From: Chloroflexota bacterium
GTDB taxonomy: Bacteria; Chloroflexota; Anaerolineae; Aggregatilineales; J027
Direction of reading: 5' to 3'
DNA: 64,000 nucleotides
NCBI GenBank assembly: GCA_013112715.1
Contig: JABFGB010000013.1
Location: forward strand, 1-64,000
Shown here: in pieces, positions 45,738 to 54,642 of the stretch
Layout: every line of letters starts with the position of its first letter
How positions within the stretch are numbered: the first letter of the stretch is position 1
Program-made: the position numbers and the translations under genes
The notes under the pieces: generated by a model
The model's database searches: none
What the model saw: only the letters and a program-made list of their open reading frames with translations
What the model was told of the DNA's origin: nothing

Positions 45738-47372
45738 ATGATGCTGACCTTTCAAAAATCCTGCATTATTGGAATCGCCAGTTTGTTCCTGATGGTATTG
45801 ACGCTGCCTGTCATGGCTCAGGGCGGGGGCAATAGTTCTCCGTATGACCCGACAGACTTTCGGCCATTGGGTCGTTTCACCATCAATGCAAATGAATTGG
45901 TTTATAGTCCGGATGGCTATCACATCATCGGCCTTCAAGAAGTGTTGCAAGAACCAGCCGCCGAAGATGAAACGGCGGAAGGCACTTCGGATGAAACCGA
46001 TTCAACCGACCAAGAACCTGTGTATGTTCGAATGCTGACGATGTGGGACATACGCGGCGGCAAAACCCTATGGAGTGTGCAACTACCTGACCGCGATTGG
46101 GAGCGCATTGAATTTTCGCCCGATGGTACCACGATTATGGTGCAGACGACCCTTCCTTACCCTAACGAAGAAGAAGTGCGCCTGACTTTTTATGACGCGG
46201 CAACGGGCGAGATTATCAGCCAGACGGGGAATATTGACATCATCAATGCGCCCATTATTCCCGGCGATCTGCCGCAGGGCCTCTATGCCGAGTCGCACTA
46301 TACCGCCGATGGGGAGCATGTGGTAATCAGCTATTATCGCCGCACCGAAGCCCCCCAATGTGGTATCTGGGAGGTCGCGCTGGCAAATTTGTTGTGGGAA
46401 AAAGATACCCTCTGTGGGTCGGTTAATGCCGATGGACTGTATATGTTAGTGCCAGAGCCACACGCCAATACCTATAGCGCCTATCGCCAACTGGCTGCCT
46501 ATGACATGCTGACGGGTGAACTCGTATCGGTATCGGAGGATGAAGTCGCCGAGTATAGTTGGCTGGATACGACCCATGTGTTGATTCACCGACCCTACGG
46601 CGACCCCCCAATTGTGTGGGACATCCTGAGCAATACCCGTGCTGTGTTGGAATTACCCTCTCCAATGGGGATGTTCTGGCCGGATGTTTTGCAAGGGCAG
46701 CTACTTTACGACAATGGCTCTACCATGTTTGTGTGGGAAATGCGTACTGGCAAACTGCTGCGTGAGGTCAATATCACAGGGCAGCCTGTGATTCAACCGG
46801 ATCGCGTTTTGTTCCTGCAAACCGATGACAACTGGTACGAACTTGAACCCGAAGATCGCAATGAAGCATTTGTCGCAACTGATTTCGAAACAGCCGAGGT
46901 GGTTTGGAAAGCGCGTTGGCAGCATGACTATTTGGAAGTCAGCCCGGACGGATTGATAGCGGCTGCTTTCGATGGGGTATTGCGCACTGTAGATATTTTT
47001 GACCTGACCACCGGAAAACAATTGGGCAGCATCCCTACGCTCTCCGATTATTACTACCTCACACCGGAATGGGATTGGTTGGTGCAGCCATCGTATGATG
47101 TATTTGTCGTCTGGGGGCCACCTTCACAGGTTGGGCTATTTGAGGATGTGCCTTCTATAAAAACCGTCGCGGATACAGAGCTGCGTTATGAACCCATCGC
47201 AGGTTACTCCTCAGCCCGTACCTTACCCGCTGGTCAATATTTGTGGGCAGTCGGGCGGACGGGCAACAGCGCATGGATTCATGTGGAGGATGCACGCGGT
47301 TCACGCTATTGGGTGGAAGCCGATACGATTGAACTCCTTGTTCCTATCGAAGAAATCCCAAGCGACGAATAG
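45738..47372 (+). CDS. Exported propeller protein with C-terminal SH3-like domain
   Basis: 544 aa; ATG 45738 follows GAGGT and lies 3 bp after the previous stop. Signal peptide: MMLTFQKSCIIGIASLFL, cleavage near VMAQGG. A beta-propeller of strongly diverged blades (VYSPDGYHIIG, FSPDGTTIMVQ, VSPDGLIAAAFDG) fills residues 40-470. An acidic insert lies around residues 75-95. The last ~65 residues (TVADTELRYEPIAG ... SAWIHVEDARGSRYWVEA) match the bacterial SH3 pattern often used to bind cell-wall or polymer surfaces. It completes the propeller trio. Confidence 0.75.
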   Translation: MMLTFQKSCIIGIASLFLMVLTLPVMAQGGGNSSPYDPTDFRPLGRFTINANELVYSPDGYHIIGLQEVLQEPAAEDETAEGTSDETDSTDQEPVYVRMLTMWDIRGGKTLWSVQLPDRDWERIEFSPDGTTIMVQTTLPYPNEEEVRLTFYDAATGEIISQTGNIDIINAPIIPGDLPQGLYAESHYTADGEHVVISYYRRTEAPQCGIWEVALANLLWEKDTLCGSVNADGLYMLVPEPHANTYSAYRQLAAYDMLTGELVSVSEDEVAEYSWLDTTHVLIHRPYGDPPIVWDILSNTRAVLELPSPMGMFWPDVLQGQLLYDNGSTMFVWEMRTGKLLREVNITGQPVIQPDRVLFLQTDDNWYELEPEDRNEAFVATDFETAEVVWKARWQHDYLEVSPDGLIAAAFDGVLRTVDIFDLTTGKQLGSIPTLSDYYYLTPEWDWLVQPSYDVFVVWGPPSQVGLFEDVPSIKTVADTELRYEPIAGYSSARTLPAGQYLWAVGRTGNSAWIHVEDARGSRYWVEADTIELLVPIEEIPSDE

Positions 47373-47382
47373 TCTAATTCGC

Positions 47383-47422
47383 AAAAATACCATCACCCTA
47401 TTGCAAGGTGTTAGGATGATGG
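47383..47422 (-). terminator. Terminator of the AraC-type regulator gene
   Basis: On the minus strand CCATCATCCTA pairs with TAGGGTGATGG (one G-U) around a ~11-nt loop, followed by TATTTTTG. The stem overlaps the stop codon of the regulator gene. It also lies just after the convergent propeller gene, so it may serve both. Confidence 0.65.
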
Positions 47423-48256
47423 TTGGACTACACCTACAATCGCCTGTTGCCCAGTTCTAGTAGAAGGAATTCCATTCATTGCAGCGAATTCCTGTCTTTG
47501 GTTTTCCTTTGTTGATAAGCCAATGTTGGGGTCATATTTCAACAAAGCGGGTACCATCTCATATTGAAGCGACAATCGCTCAACTCTATGGGTATCCATG
47601 ATTTTAGCGGGTGTTAACCCTGTAAGGTGTTTTAACGATCTAGTCAGATGCGGTTGATCAAAATAGCCCGCCATGTAAACAGTATCGAGAATGGAAGTGC
47701 CCTGTTTGAGGAGGTTGGTGGCATAGCGGGCACGCTCAATTTGAGTGATAGCGGTTTGCGTGAGTCCAGTAGCCTGTACAAAGCGACGCTGCACGGTGCG
47801 TAATGTTGCCTCTACTGGCTGACCCTGTAACACAGCATCCACAAGTGGATCATACACCAATAAACCATCCTGTACCAGCCAATCCACAAAAGTATCGGCA
47901 TTCTCAAAGTCGGGAAATTCCCACGCCGAACCATTCAGCCAAAAAGATTGACTGGTTGCTTCCGGCAAATTTACATCCTGCCGATCTATGACCCTTGTGG
48001 GGGGTAGATGGGGCATAAACACACCGGGTTTAAACACAATACCCATAAATTCTGCATCGGGAGGACAATAGGCAGGTGTCGCCTGAGTCTCTGGCCCACG
48101 CACGGTGAAGACTGTCTTACCTCGATGCTTCGTTACAACCATGTTATAGTGAATTTCGGCCATCGAGATAAAATCGCCCGCCTCTTCACTTCGACTGTGC
48201 CAAATCGTCTCGACGAATGGCGAATCGGATAATCTTTCCTCACCGTTTAAGTCCAT
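47411..48256 (-). CDS. AraC-family transcriptional regulator
   Basis: 281 aa. The C-terminal AraC DNA-binding domain (~150-235) is clear: a first helix-turn-helix around TQIERARYATNLLKQGTS, and a second with YMAGYFDQPHLTRSLKHLTG ending in LTPAKI. The N-terminal ~140 residues are a beta-rich sensing domain (FTVRGPETQATPAYCPPDAE) of the type found in AraC proteins with a DUF6597-like N-terminus. There is a ~45-aa tail after the HTH. An extended -10 promoter lies 68 bp upstream. Regulated genes are unclear; it could control the neighbouring propeller operon or the glycan locus. Confidence 0.82.
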   Translation of the reverse strand: MDLNGEERLSDSPFVETIWHSRSEEAGDFISMAEIHYNMVVTKHRGKTVFTVRGPETQATPAYCPPDAEFMGIVFKPGVFMPHLPPTRVIDRQDVNLPEATSQSFWLNGSAWEFPDFENADTFVDWLVQDGLLVYDPLVDAVLQGQPVEATLRTVQRRFVQATGLTQTAITQIERARYATNLLKQGTSILDTVYMAGYFDQPHLTRSLKHLTGLTPAKIMDTHRVERLSLQYEMVPALLKYDPNIGLSTKENQRQEFAAMNGIPSTRTGQQAIVGVVQPSS

Positions 48257-48323
48257 GTTGTTTTGCTACCGTCCCGTGTCTATAAAAACTGATGAGGGAT
48301 AATGTAGACTGCTTGAGAAAATT

Positions 48324-48332
48324 ATTATAGCA
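48324..48332 (-). promoter_or_regulatory. Extended -10 promoter of the AraC-type gene
   Basis: Minus-strand TGC-TATAAT (48332-48324) is an extended -10 element. No good -35 is present, as is usual for extended -10 promoters. Confidence 0.5.
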
Positions 48333-48448
48333 CAAATGTTCCCATTCCAGATGGATGCGATGAATAGAAACCTGAATACGATTACCCAGAATGATAGCGT
48401 CTTCATAATAAAAAAGAGATATATTGGTCAGATTTTCTAACTGCATAG

Positions 48449-48477
48449 GAGGATATTATCTGTCCATCCTCTTTTTT
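48449..48477 (+). terminator. Terminator-like hairpin in a plus-strand leader
   Basis: GAGGAT (48449-48454) and ATCCTC (48466-48471) pair around an 11-nt loop, and six T follow. No plus-strand gene ends nearby, so it may be an attenuator or a leftover leader in front of the frame at 48561. Confidence 0.4.
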
Positions 48478-48560
48478 GACAGGTGGTAACTAAAAACAAC
48501 GTGATCATCTGAGTGGTGAGATGTTTTTTGGGGTAATTTGGCTTTGAGAGGAGGTACATA

Positions 48561-48755
48561 ATGGCAGTACAGTGGCCTATTGTTTCTAAGCCACCATCCT
48601 TTAGTATTTCGGATTTAGCTTGTTTCCGCCGCATATGTGTCCACCAGCGAATAAATTCTCAGATTTTGCCGCAAGCCCTCTTCTTGCACTGGTATATTGA
48701 GCGTGAAATCAAGCGTGCGTGTTTGATTGGGCAGCAGATGGAAGAAGTTATCTGA
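48561..48755 (+). CDS. Doubtful small frame with a strong ribosome-binding site
   Basis: A 64-aa frame starts with ATG 48561 behind a near-perfect Shine-Dalgarno (GAGGAGGT, 5 nt). Its first ~18 residues (MAVQWPIVSKPPSFSISD) are outside any other gene, but the rest runs antisense through the end of the beta-mannosidase gene. It may be the 5' stump of a gene cut off when the glycan locus was joined here, or chance. The 48257-48560 stretch otherwise holds only the regulator promoter and the hairpin noted separately. Confidence 0.25.
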   Translation: MAVQWPIVSKPPSFSISDLACFRRICVHQRINSQILPQALFLHWYIEREIKRACLIGQQMEEVI

Positions 48756-51095
48756 GAACTTCGCTTCGGGTAGTTCCAGCCAAACATAGAGAGCAGCAAC
48801 ATCGGATTGCAACGTCACTTGCCCCTGTACGGCAGAATTTAGATGTATCTCCTTCTGAATATGGGGTATTTCTAGTTCAAGGTGCTTGGGGCGGCTAATC
48901 GTCACCAGATTTTCCGAGACCTTTTCATCACCCACCCACAATTCCAACCATACCAGCAGATTACGTGGCGAATAATCGGCTACATAGGGTCTTAGGTCAA
49001 TTACTTCGATACATTGGGTCGAACACGGATTTATACTGACAGCTATTTCCCGTTGCTGAAGTAATTGTCCTGCCGCAGTTGTCACCTGATAACGCGCAGT
49101 GCCTTGCTGGGTTTCACCCAGATCACTGGTGACATGAATTTCAACTGTCTGGGTTTTGCTATTTTCGAGGCCAGAAACCAACAAGGGGGCATAGAAGTTC
49201 CGTGCCATATAATGTAGGGCCTTCCAATTTCCCTTCCAATCCAATGATGACCAACTCGGTGCGCCCCACATATCATTGAGTTGCCAATAGAGTGTTCCCA
49301 TTGTGCGTGGCATATTGCGCCGCCAATGTTCGACGGCATACTTCATCGCCATACCCTGTAATATCTGGCTTAACCACAGCGTTTTATCAAAAGACGTGGG
49401 TAGGCGGAACCAATCCAACAGATAGTGAATAATGGTGCTGTTGCCAATGCCGCTGCGCTGATGATGCTCCATCACGTAACTGGTGATATTGCGATCCTCT
49501 GGCAAGGTGAATTCATAAACCGTTGCGGGTTCGGGGAAGGATTGGAAACCAAATTCGCTGCAAAACCGATCCAAACGGGTGCGATACCATTCAAACGGTT
49601 CTTTGCCGTGCCACACGCTCCATAAATGTGTGTCTCCCCACGCTGGATTCATATGGTCGCTACGGTCTCCATAAGGGCTGTGGGGACTACCCGGCCAATA
49701 AGCCGTTTGGGGTGCTAATTCACGCACTTGGTCGCCAATTAGGGTATCAAAAAGATGGCTGTATTCATCCCAACTCATCGTGGCAAGCCAATCTGGATGA
49801 GAAAGACCCTGTTCAATTTCGTTGTTACCACACCACAACGCGATGCATGCATGGTGACGGATACGACGCACATTTTCCTGCACTTCGGCTATCACATTGG
49901 CGACAAACGCCGCATCCCGACTAGGATAGGTGCCACAGGCAAACATAAAATCTTGCCAGACGGTAATGCCGTATTGGTCGCACAGGTCGTAGAAAACGTC
50001 ACTTTCATAAAACCCGCCACCCCACACTCGCAGCATGTTCATATTGGCGTCTGCGGCAGCACGAATCAAGTGTTCATATTCAGTGGGGCTGGTTTGGCCG
50101 GGATAGGGGCTGGCTGGAATCCAATTCGCCCCTTTCGCAAAAAACGGCACCCCATTGCAGGCGAAATAGAATGATTCGCCCCATGTATCATGGTGACGTT
50201 CGAGGGTGAGTGTCCGTAGGCCTATATGTCGTGTCTGCGTATCTAGGGCATTGCCCTGTTGGTCGTACAAAGTCACTTCGAGGTCATAGAGGGGCTGTGC
50301 GCCCATATTGTTGGGAAACCATAATTCTGGTTCAGCGATAGGCAGAGTCAATTGCACCTTATCTTCTTGCACTGCTGCTTCCGACTGCGCCACCCGTTTC
50401 CCCTTGAACGAAACTCCCACCTTGATTGAAAGTGATTTTGTGTTTACACCCTCAACAGTAGCTTGAAGATTCAAAGTTACCTGATTTGGAGCATGGTCTT
50501 GCAGGATAAACAGGTCATGCAGGCGGGCCGTGTTAAAAGCCACAATTTCGACATCCCGCCAGATGCCACTCGTGACCATTTTGGGACCCCAATCCCAACC
50601 GAAATTGCAGGGTTCTTTGCGAAGCCATGCCCCCGTGCTGATTCGCATTGGTTCTACCCAGCCCGCCATCGCCCCTTTTTCGGCATCCATACGACGCATA
50701 TACGGCATCGGCGCAGCGAGGTCAACTTCCAGTGAGTTTTCGCCCACCTGCAAAACCGATTTGATGTCGAACTCCCATGAGCGGAACATATTCTCGGCAT
50801 GACCCACTTCGATGCCATTTACCCGCACGGTTGCCAGCGTATCTAAGCCATGAAAACGAAGCATCACACGGTCATGTGCCAGTACATCCGCCGAAATGAT
50901 CAATGAGCGTGTATATCGCCAATCCGTTTCCCCAATCCACATTTGTTGGAGTTCGTTGGTGCGATAAAACGGGTCTTCCAACAATCCATTTGCCAACAGA
51001 TCGGTGTGGACACACCCCGGTACCGTCGCGGGGATCGGCGTATCATCCCCTTTTCTGAATAATGACCATGCCCCATTGAGAATGATCTTGTGCAT
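48615..51095 (-). CDS. GH2 beta-mannosidase
   Basis: 826 aa from ATG 51095, with AAGGG upstream; ATG 51122 is the alternative. The fold is three N-terminal beta domains followed by a TIM barrel. The N-terminal MHKIILNGAWSLFRKGDD and VPGCVHTDLLANGLLEDPFY are typical of beta-mannosidases, which start 'L-G-W-----G----- A-VPG-VH-DL'. The acid/base is E426 in WCGNNEIEQG and the nucleophile E514 in CSEFGFQSFP. No signal peptide, so it is cytosolic and would remove mannose from the non-reducing end of imported beta-manno-oligosaccharides. Last gene of the degradation operon. Confidence 0.88.
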   Translation of the reverse strand: MHKIILNGAWSLFRKGDDTPIPATVPGCVHTDLLANGLLEDPFYRTNELQQMWIGETDWRYTRSLIISADVLAHDRVMLRFHGLDTLATVRVNGIEVGHAENMFRSWEFDIKSVLQVGENSLEVDLAAPMPYMRRMDAEKGAMAGWVEPMRISTGAWLRKEPCNFGWDWGPKMVTSGIWRDVEIVAFNTARLHDLFILQDHAPNQVTLNLQATVEGVNTKSLSIKVGVSFKGKRVAQSEAAVQEDKVQLTLPIAEPELWFPNNMGAQPLYDLEVTLYDQQGNALDTQTRHIGLRTLTLERHHDTWGESFYFACNGVPFFAKGANWIPASPYPGQTSPTEYEHLIRAAADANMNMLRVWGGGFYESDVFYDLCDQYGITVWQDFMFACGTYPSRDAAFVANVIAEVQENVRRIRHHACIALWCGNNEIEQGLSHPDWLATMSWDEYSHLFDTLIGDQVRELAPQTAYWPGSPHSPYGDRSDHMNPAWGDTHLWSVWHGKEPFEWYRTRLDRFCSEFGFQSFPEPATVYEFTLPEDRNITSYVMEHHQRSGIGNSTIIHYLLDWFRLPTSFDKTLWLSQILQGMAMKYAVEHWRRNMPRTMGTLYWQLNDMWGAPSWSSLDWKGNWKALHYMARNFYAPLLVSGLENSKTQTVEIHVTSDLGETQQGTARYQVTTAAGQLLQQREIAVSINPCSTQCIEVIDLRPYVADYSPRNLLVWLELWVGDEKVSENLVTISRPKHLELEIPHIQKEIHLNSAVQGQVTLQSDVAALYVWLELPEAKFSDNFFHLLPNQTRTLDFTLNIPVQEEGLRQNLRIYSLVDTYAAETS

Positions 51096-51149
51096 ACTAT
51101 AAACCCTTGAAAAATTCAACATTCCAATAAATTATGCCCATGACCTCAT

Positions 51150-52577
51150 CTAACCGCACGTAATACACTCTGCGTTGAGTTCAGCGATACATTCGGGATA
51201 GACTGTTTGCAGACGCAGCACCTCGGCAAAAAACATGCTGTAGTGATAGTTCACTTTCCATATATTGGCCTTCCAAGTCCCAACCGGGGCTAAATCGTTG
51301 CGGCTGTCCAGCGAATCAAACAAACCACCATATTCCTGATCGGTCAGCAAGGCGTTAAACAGATACTCGACTTTTTTGAACATCTCGGCATAACGATCTT
51401 CGCCACGCACGACGAGGAAATGCAGCAGCGCACGGGCGGTTTCGGCCTGTGCCCACCAAATATAGAAGGGGTTATCTGGGTTGCCTTCAAGGGGGCGTCC
51501 ATCATAATCGGTGATTTCATACAGCATCCCACCCGTCGTCGGGTCAATGGCATGGGTTTCACAAAACATCAGTAGTTTGTGTGCGGTATCTAACCATTCC
51601 GGATTAAAACCGCGTTCGATGGCCCGACTCAGCAAATAAGCCAGTTCGATATTATGCCCGGTGGTGGCGTGGCGTGCGCCTGACCACTGCGTTTCGCGGC
51701 TGTAGGGAGCTTGGGCAGGCTGCCAATTTTCATCATAGTTGTAGGCCACATAACCGCGATCTGTAAAACCCTCTTGATCATGATACAGCGTGCCGACCAG
51801 AAAATCGCCGCATTGGTTTATCCAACCATCGATCTCGGCTTGAGTATCCTCTGTAGTGACATCATGCAGACTGAGCAGGGCTTCAAAGAAATGGGTAAAC
51901 ACGTCCACGTTGTTAACCCCAATTACTTCACTGAAATCACGCGAGAAACCGGGAGCGATGGCACAGGCATAATCGGGGTCAAGAAATTCGGCGGTAAATA
52001 CGTCGAGTTGTTCCAGTGCGGCGGCGAGATGATCGGGGTTTTGGGTGACGCGGTAGGCTTGGGCCAGCGCAAAAATGGGATGTACATTGCCATAGCCCTG
52101 CTTCATAGAATCAACGGTGTCACCTTTTGCATTCACCAGCCAATAAAAACCACCATGGGTTTCATCCCAAAAGTGGGTCAACAGAAACTCCACTCCCAAA
52201 TTGACCGCTTGCAGAAAACGTGCCCCTTCGTCTGGTCCAGCGGCGTGGTAGGCTTCGACATTCATGTAAATAGCGCGGCTTTGGGCGATGCTGGTACTAG
52301 CTTGAAGGCGCTGTTGTCGCCATCGCTGATCTAACTGCACATGGAAGTAGCCGTCGAAGTCGTCCTGATAAACCCCCATACCGGATTCGCCGTCTAAACC
52401 TCCGTTCCAGAGATCTGCGGTGGTAATCAGGTTTTCGTGGTACCAATCTACGTCCAAGAACAGCGATTGATCGTAGGTGCTGTAACTGCCGGGGTCGGTG
52501 GCTTTCGCGGGTGCAATGCCGACCACCAACAGGAGAATCAAAGTCAAAATAACGGTTTGTTGTCGTAAAAGGCGCAT
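51150..52577 (-). CDS. AGE-family epimerase (N-acylglucosamine/cellobiose 2-epimerase-like), exported
   Basis: 475 aa from ATG 52577, with AAGGAT 8 nt upstream. The (alpha/alpha)6-barrel family is shown by LLTHFWDETHGGFYW, GHNIELAYLLSRA and WWAQAETARALL, all carrying His/Trp residues expected in the active site. Unlike most members, it has an N-terminal Sec signal (MRLLRQQTVILTLILLLVVG, cleavage near KATDPG). Its end is Cys-rich (PECIAELNAECITCG). In cytosolic mannan pathways such an enzyme epimerises mannobiose to mannosylglucose for a GH130 phosphorylase. Here the enzyme looks extracytoplasmic, so the substrate may be the released oligosaccharide. Exact substrate is inferred from the locus. 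Confidence 0.78.
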   Translation of the reverse strand: MRLLRQQTVILTLILLLVVGIAPAKATDPGSYSTYDQSLFLDVDWYHENLITTADLWNGGLDGESGMGVYQDDFDGYFHVQLDQRWRQQRLQASTSIAQSRAIYMNVEAYHAAGPDEGARFLQAVNLGVEFLLTHFWDETHGGFYWLVNAKGDTVDSMKQGYGNVHPIFALAQAYRVTQNPDHLAAALEQLDVFTAEFLDPDYACAIAPGFSRDFSEVIGVNNVDVFTHFFEALLSLHDVTTEDTQAEIDGWINQCGDFLVGTLYHDQEGFTDRGYVAYNYDENWQPAQAPYSRETQWSGARHATTGHNIELAYLLSRAIERGFNPEWLDTAHKLLMFCETHAIDPTTGGMLYEITDYDGRPLEGNPDNPFYIWWAQAETARALLHFLVVRGEDRYAEMFKKVEYLFNALLTDQEYGGLFDSLDSRNDLAPVGTWKANIWKVNYHYSMFFAEVLRLQTVYPECIAELNAECITCG

Positions 52578-52587
52578 ATTTTTATCC

Positions 52588-54642
52588 TTATGGGCGTTGA
52601 ACCAAAAACGCGCAACCTTGGAGCCGTTCGAGGCTAACATTCCACGCGATACCCTGCTCCATTTGTGAAAGGGGCACAGGTTGATTGTCGAGCGCCGTTA
52701 GCACCTGCCAATTGGAGCCATTTATAGGTAGGGTGACGGTGGTTTCCTCACTTGATTGTAGGTGATTGATGACCAGCACAATATGGGCACTACTATCGGG
52801 TTTCGCCCACACCGCAACTTCGACATCGGGATGTGACGAAGTTATGGGAGGATGAATATCCGCTTCGACTAGCAGACCCCCGATGAATTGACGCAAGGCC
52901 GCATCTTGCCGAACGTGGAACGGGAACATTTTGCCGAGATCGTAATAGCCGGGGTAGGTAGTGTAATCCCAGCCGAGATAGCTGCCCGCCAAGATAATCG
53001 TGCCTTTGCCCTGTGGGATACGGCAGATTGCAGGTGTGCCGTGTTCAAAATGGGCCAAGACCACCGTATCTTCGGGTACATGCAGCGGGTTGGCCCGTAA
53101 ATAAACAGGTACGGGTATACCATCCGGCAGGGTATAGATGCGCGGTTGGGGGTGATTTGTGCGCCATTGGCCCAATAGAGGTGGATAGGCATCATTCAGA
53201 TAAGGCGCATGATCGGCGATTAACAGCCCCCCACGTTCTGCAAAATCGAGCAGTGCATCATGGACAGATTGGGGTAATGCGGCACATCCTAACGCGAATA
53301 CCGCCTGATAACTCCGTTGGGCCAAAATGCCGCTGCTTACCTGTGCCTCTGAGAGAAGATCCACCGGATAGCCCAACTGCACCAGTAATTGATACATCAA
53401 CAGGGTGTCATAGGTATGATTGTCTTCGAGTTCTGCCCCCATCGTCGTCCATGAATACAACATAGCGATTTTGGCTTGGCTAAGGCGATAGCCTTCCAGC
53501 ATTTTGACAAGAGCGGTATATTCGGCGTTGGCTTGGGTGGTCTTGCGAATCATGCGATAGCGGATTTGATCGAGGTCGGCTTGTTCCGGCGGACGTTTCA
53601 TATGGTAGTCTGTGTTCCCGGCAATGCCCGGTAACTCCGTCCACCACACTAAGCCCAATGCCCCGTGTGCCAATGCCGAATAGATTTGTTCGCTCATGCT
53701 GTTTTCGGGGAGTTGATAGCCTAGCCAACTATTAAACGCCTGCCCATTGGCGGTAATTAAACCCTGAAAACCCATCGCACTCCGCATGACATCTTTGGCA
53801 TAGTCGTACACGTAGCAGACGTAGCGGGTATCGAACTCAAGTGGGTACATATCTTCATGCCCAAAATCCAATACCGCGCCCATGCGCCACCAATCATTGC
53901 CTGTATATACCGACTGCCATGACGCGGGATAGAAGTCGTTGCATTCATGGGTTGCCCAGACAGGGTGTACCGCTTTGGTCGCTTGAATCACTTGATGTAG
54001 AAATTCAGGAATGGCGTTGGCGTGGCAGTCCCACCATTGCTGCCAGATGACTGGATTGCGGTCATCTACTGGCGGAGGCGTATCGGGATTTAGCTGATGG
54101 GCCGACAGATATTCTCGCCATGCTGCCTTACAATAATCGCAATAGCAGTTGGGTTTCATGTGTCCACCGCCAAACTCCGGCACACTGTTGCGATAGTAGG
54201 CCTCGTGGACAAAATTCATTAGGGGTTGACCTTCAATGCGATAGAGAGCGGGGTGGTCGCCAAAGTCGCGGAAAAATCCAACCGCCCGATTAGTGGCTAA
54301 TTCAAGCAGGGTGGGGTGCCGAAAACACCCCATATTCCAATAGCGCGGGTCATCAGAGGTCGTGCCGTCAGCGTTGACGATTTTAACTTCGGGGTGATCT
54401 TTCAATTGCAAAAACTGACCTAGTGCTGGGACAACCGATAGGCCGATTTTATGCACATGGTCGAGCAGGGCAGTCAATCCCGCCGAGTTGTTAGCTTCAT
54501 AAAACGGATCGAAAAACAGCCAGATGCAGGCCATCCCACATGCCTTAAATACATCCAAATCGCGTTCGATTTGTTGGGTTGTCCAGTCGGCACGGGGATA
54601 GTAGTAAACGCCGAGAATCGGATTGGTGTACGAGTAATTCAT
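52588..54642 (-). CDS. GH42-like glycoside hydrolase (clan GH-A)
   Basis: 684 aa; the ATG overlaps the stop of the GH5-like gene (ATGA). The N-terminus ILGVYYYPRADWT is the beta-1 strand of GH42-type barrels. NFVHEAYY (His146-Glu147) occupies the acid/base position, followed by CYCDYC (Cys166/168/171) and AWREYL, the metal-binding cluster of GH42. The usual Asn before the acid/base Glu is replaced by His. The C-terminal half has a glutamine-amidotransferase-like trimerisation domain (IAMLYS ... GGLLIADHAPYL) and a beta domain. No signal peptide. GH42 members are mostly beta-galactosidases, but related families contain beta-mannosidases. In this locus a role on galactomannan side chains or manno-oligosaccharides is likely; the specificity is not readable. 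Confidence 0.72.
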   Translation of the reverse strand: MNYSYTNPILGVYYYPRADWTTQQIERDLDVFKACGMACIWLFFDPFYEANNSAGLTALLDHVHKIGLSVVPALGQFLQLKDHPEVKIVNADGTTSDDPRYWNMGCFRHPTLLELATNRAVGFFRDFGDHPALYRIEGQPLMNFVHEAYYRNSVPEFGGGHMKPNCYCDYCKAAWREYLSAHQLNPDTPPPVDDRNPVIWQQWWDCHANAIPEFLHQVIQATKAVHPVWATHECNDFYPASWQSVYTGNDWWRMGAVLDFGHEDMYPLEFDTRYVCYVYDYAKDVMRSAMGFQGLITANGQAFNSWLGYQLPENSMSEQIYSALAHGALGLVWWTELPGIAGNTDYHMKRPPEQADLDQIRYRMIRKTTQANAEYTALVKMLEGYRLSQAKIAMLYSWTTMGAELEDNHTYDTLLMYQLLVQLGYPVDLLSEAQVSSGILAQRSYQAVFALGCAALPQSVHDALLDFAERGGLLIADHAPYLNDAYPPLLGQWRTNHPQPRIYTLPDGIPVPVYLRANPLHVPEDTVVLAHFEHGTPAICRIPQGKGTIILAGSYLGWDYTTYPGYYDLGKMFPFHVRQDAALRQFIGGLLVEADIHPPITSSHPDVEVAVWAKPDSSAHIVLVINHLQSSEETTVTLPINGSNWQVLTALDNQPVPLSQMEQGIAWNVSLERLQGCAFLVQRP

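Noticed and set aside
48289..48330. CTGATGAG resembling a hammerhead ribozyme core
   Set aside because: The required stem II and GAAA-side core pairing are absent.
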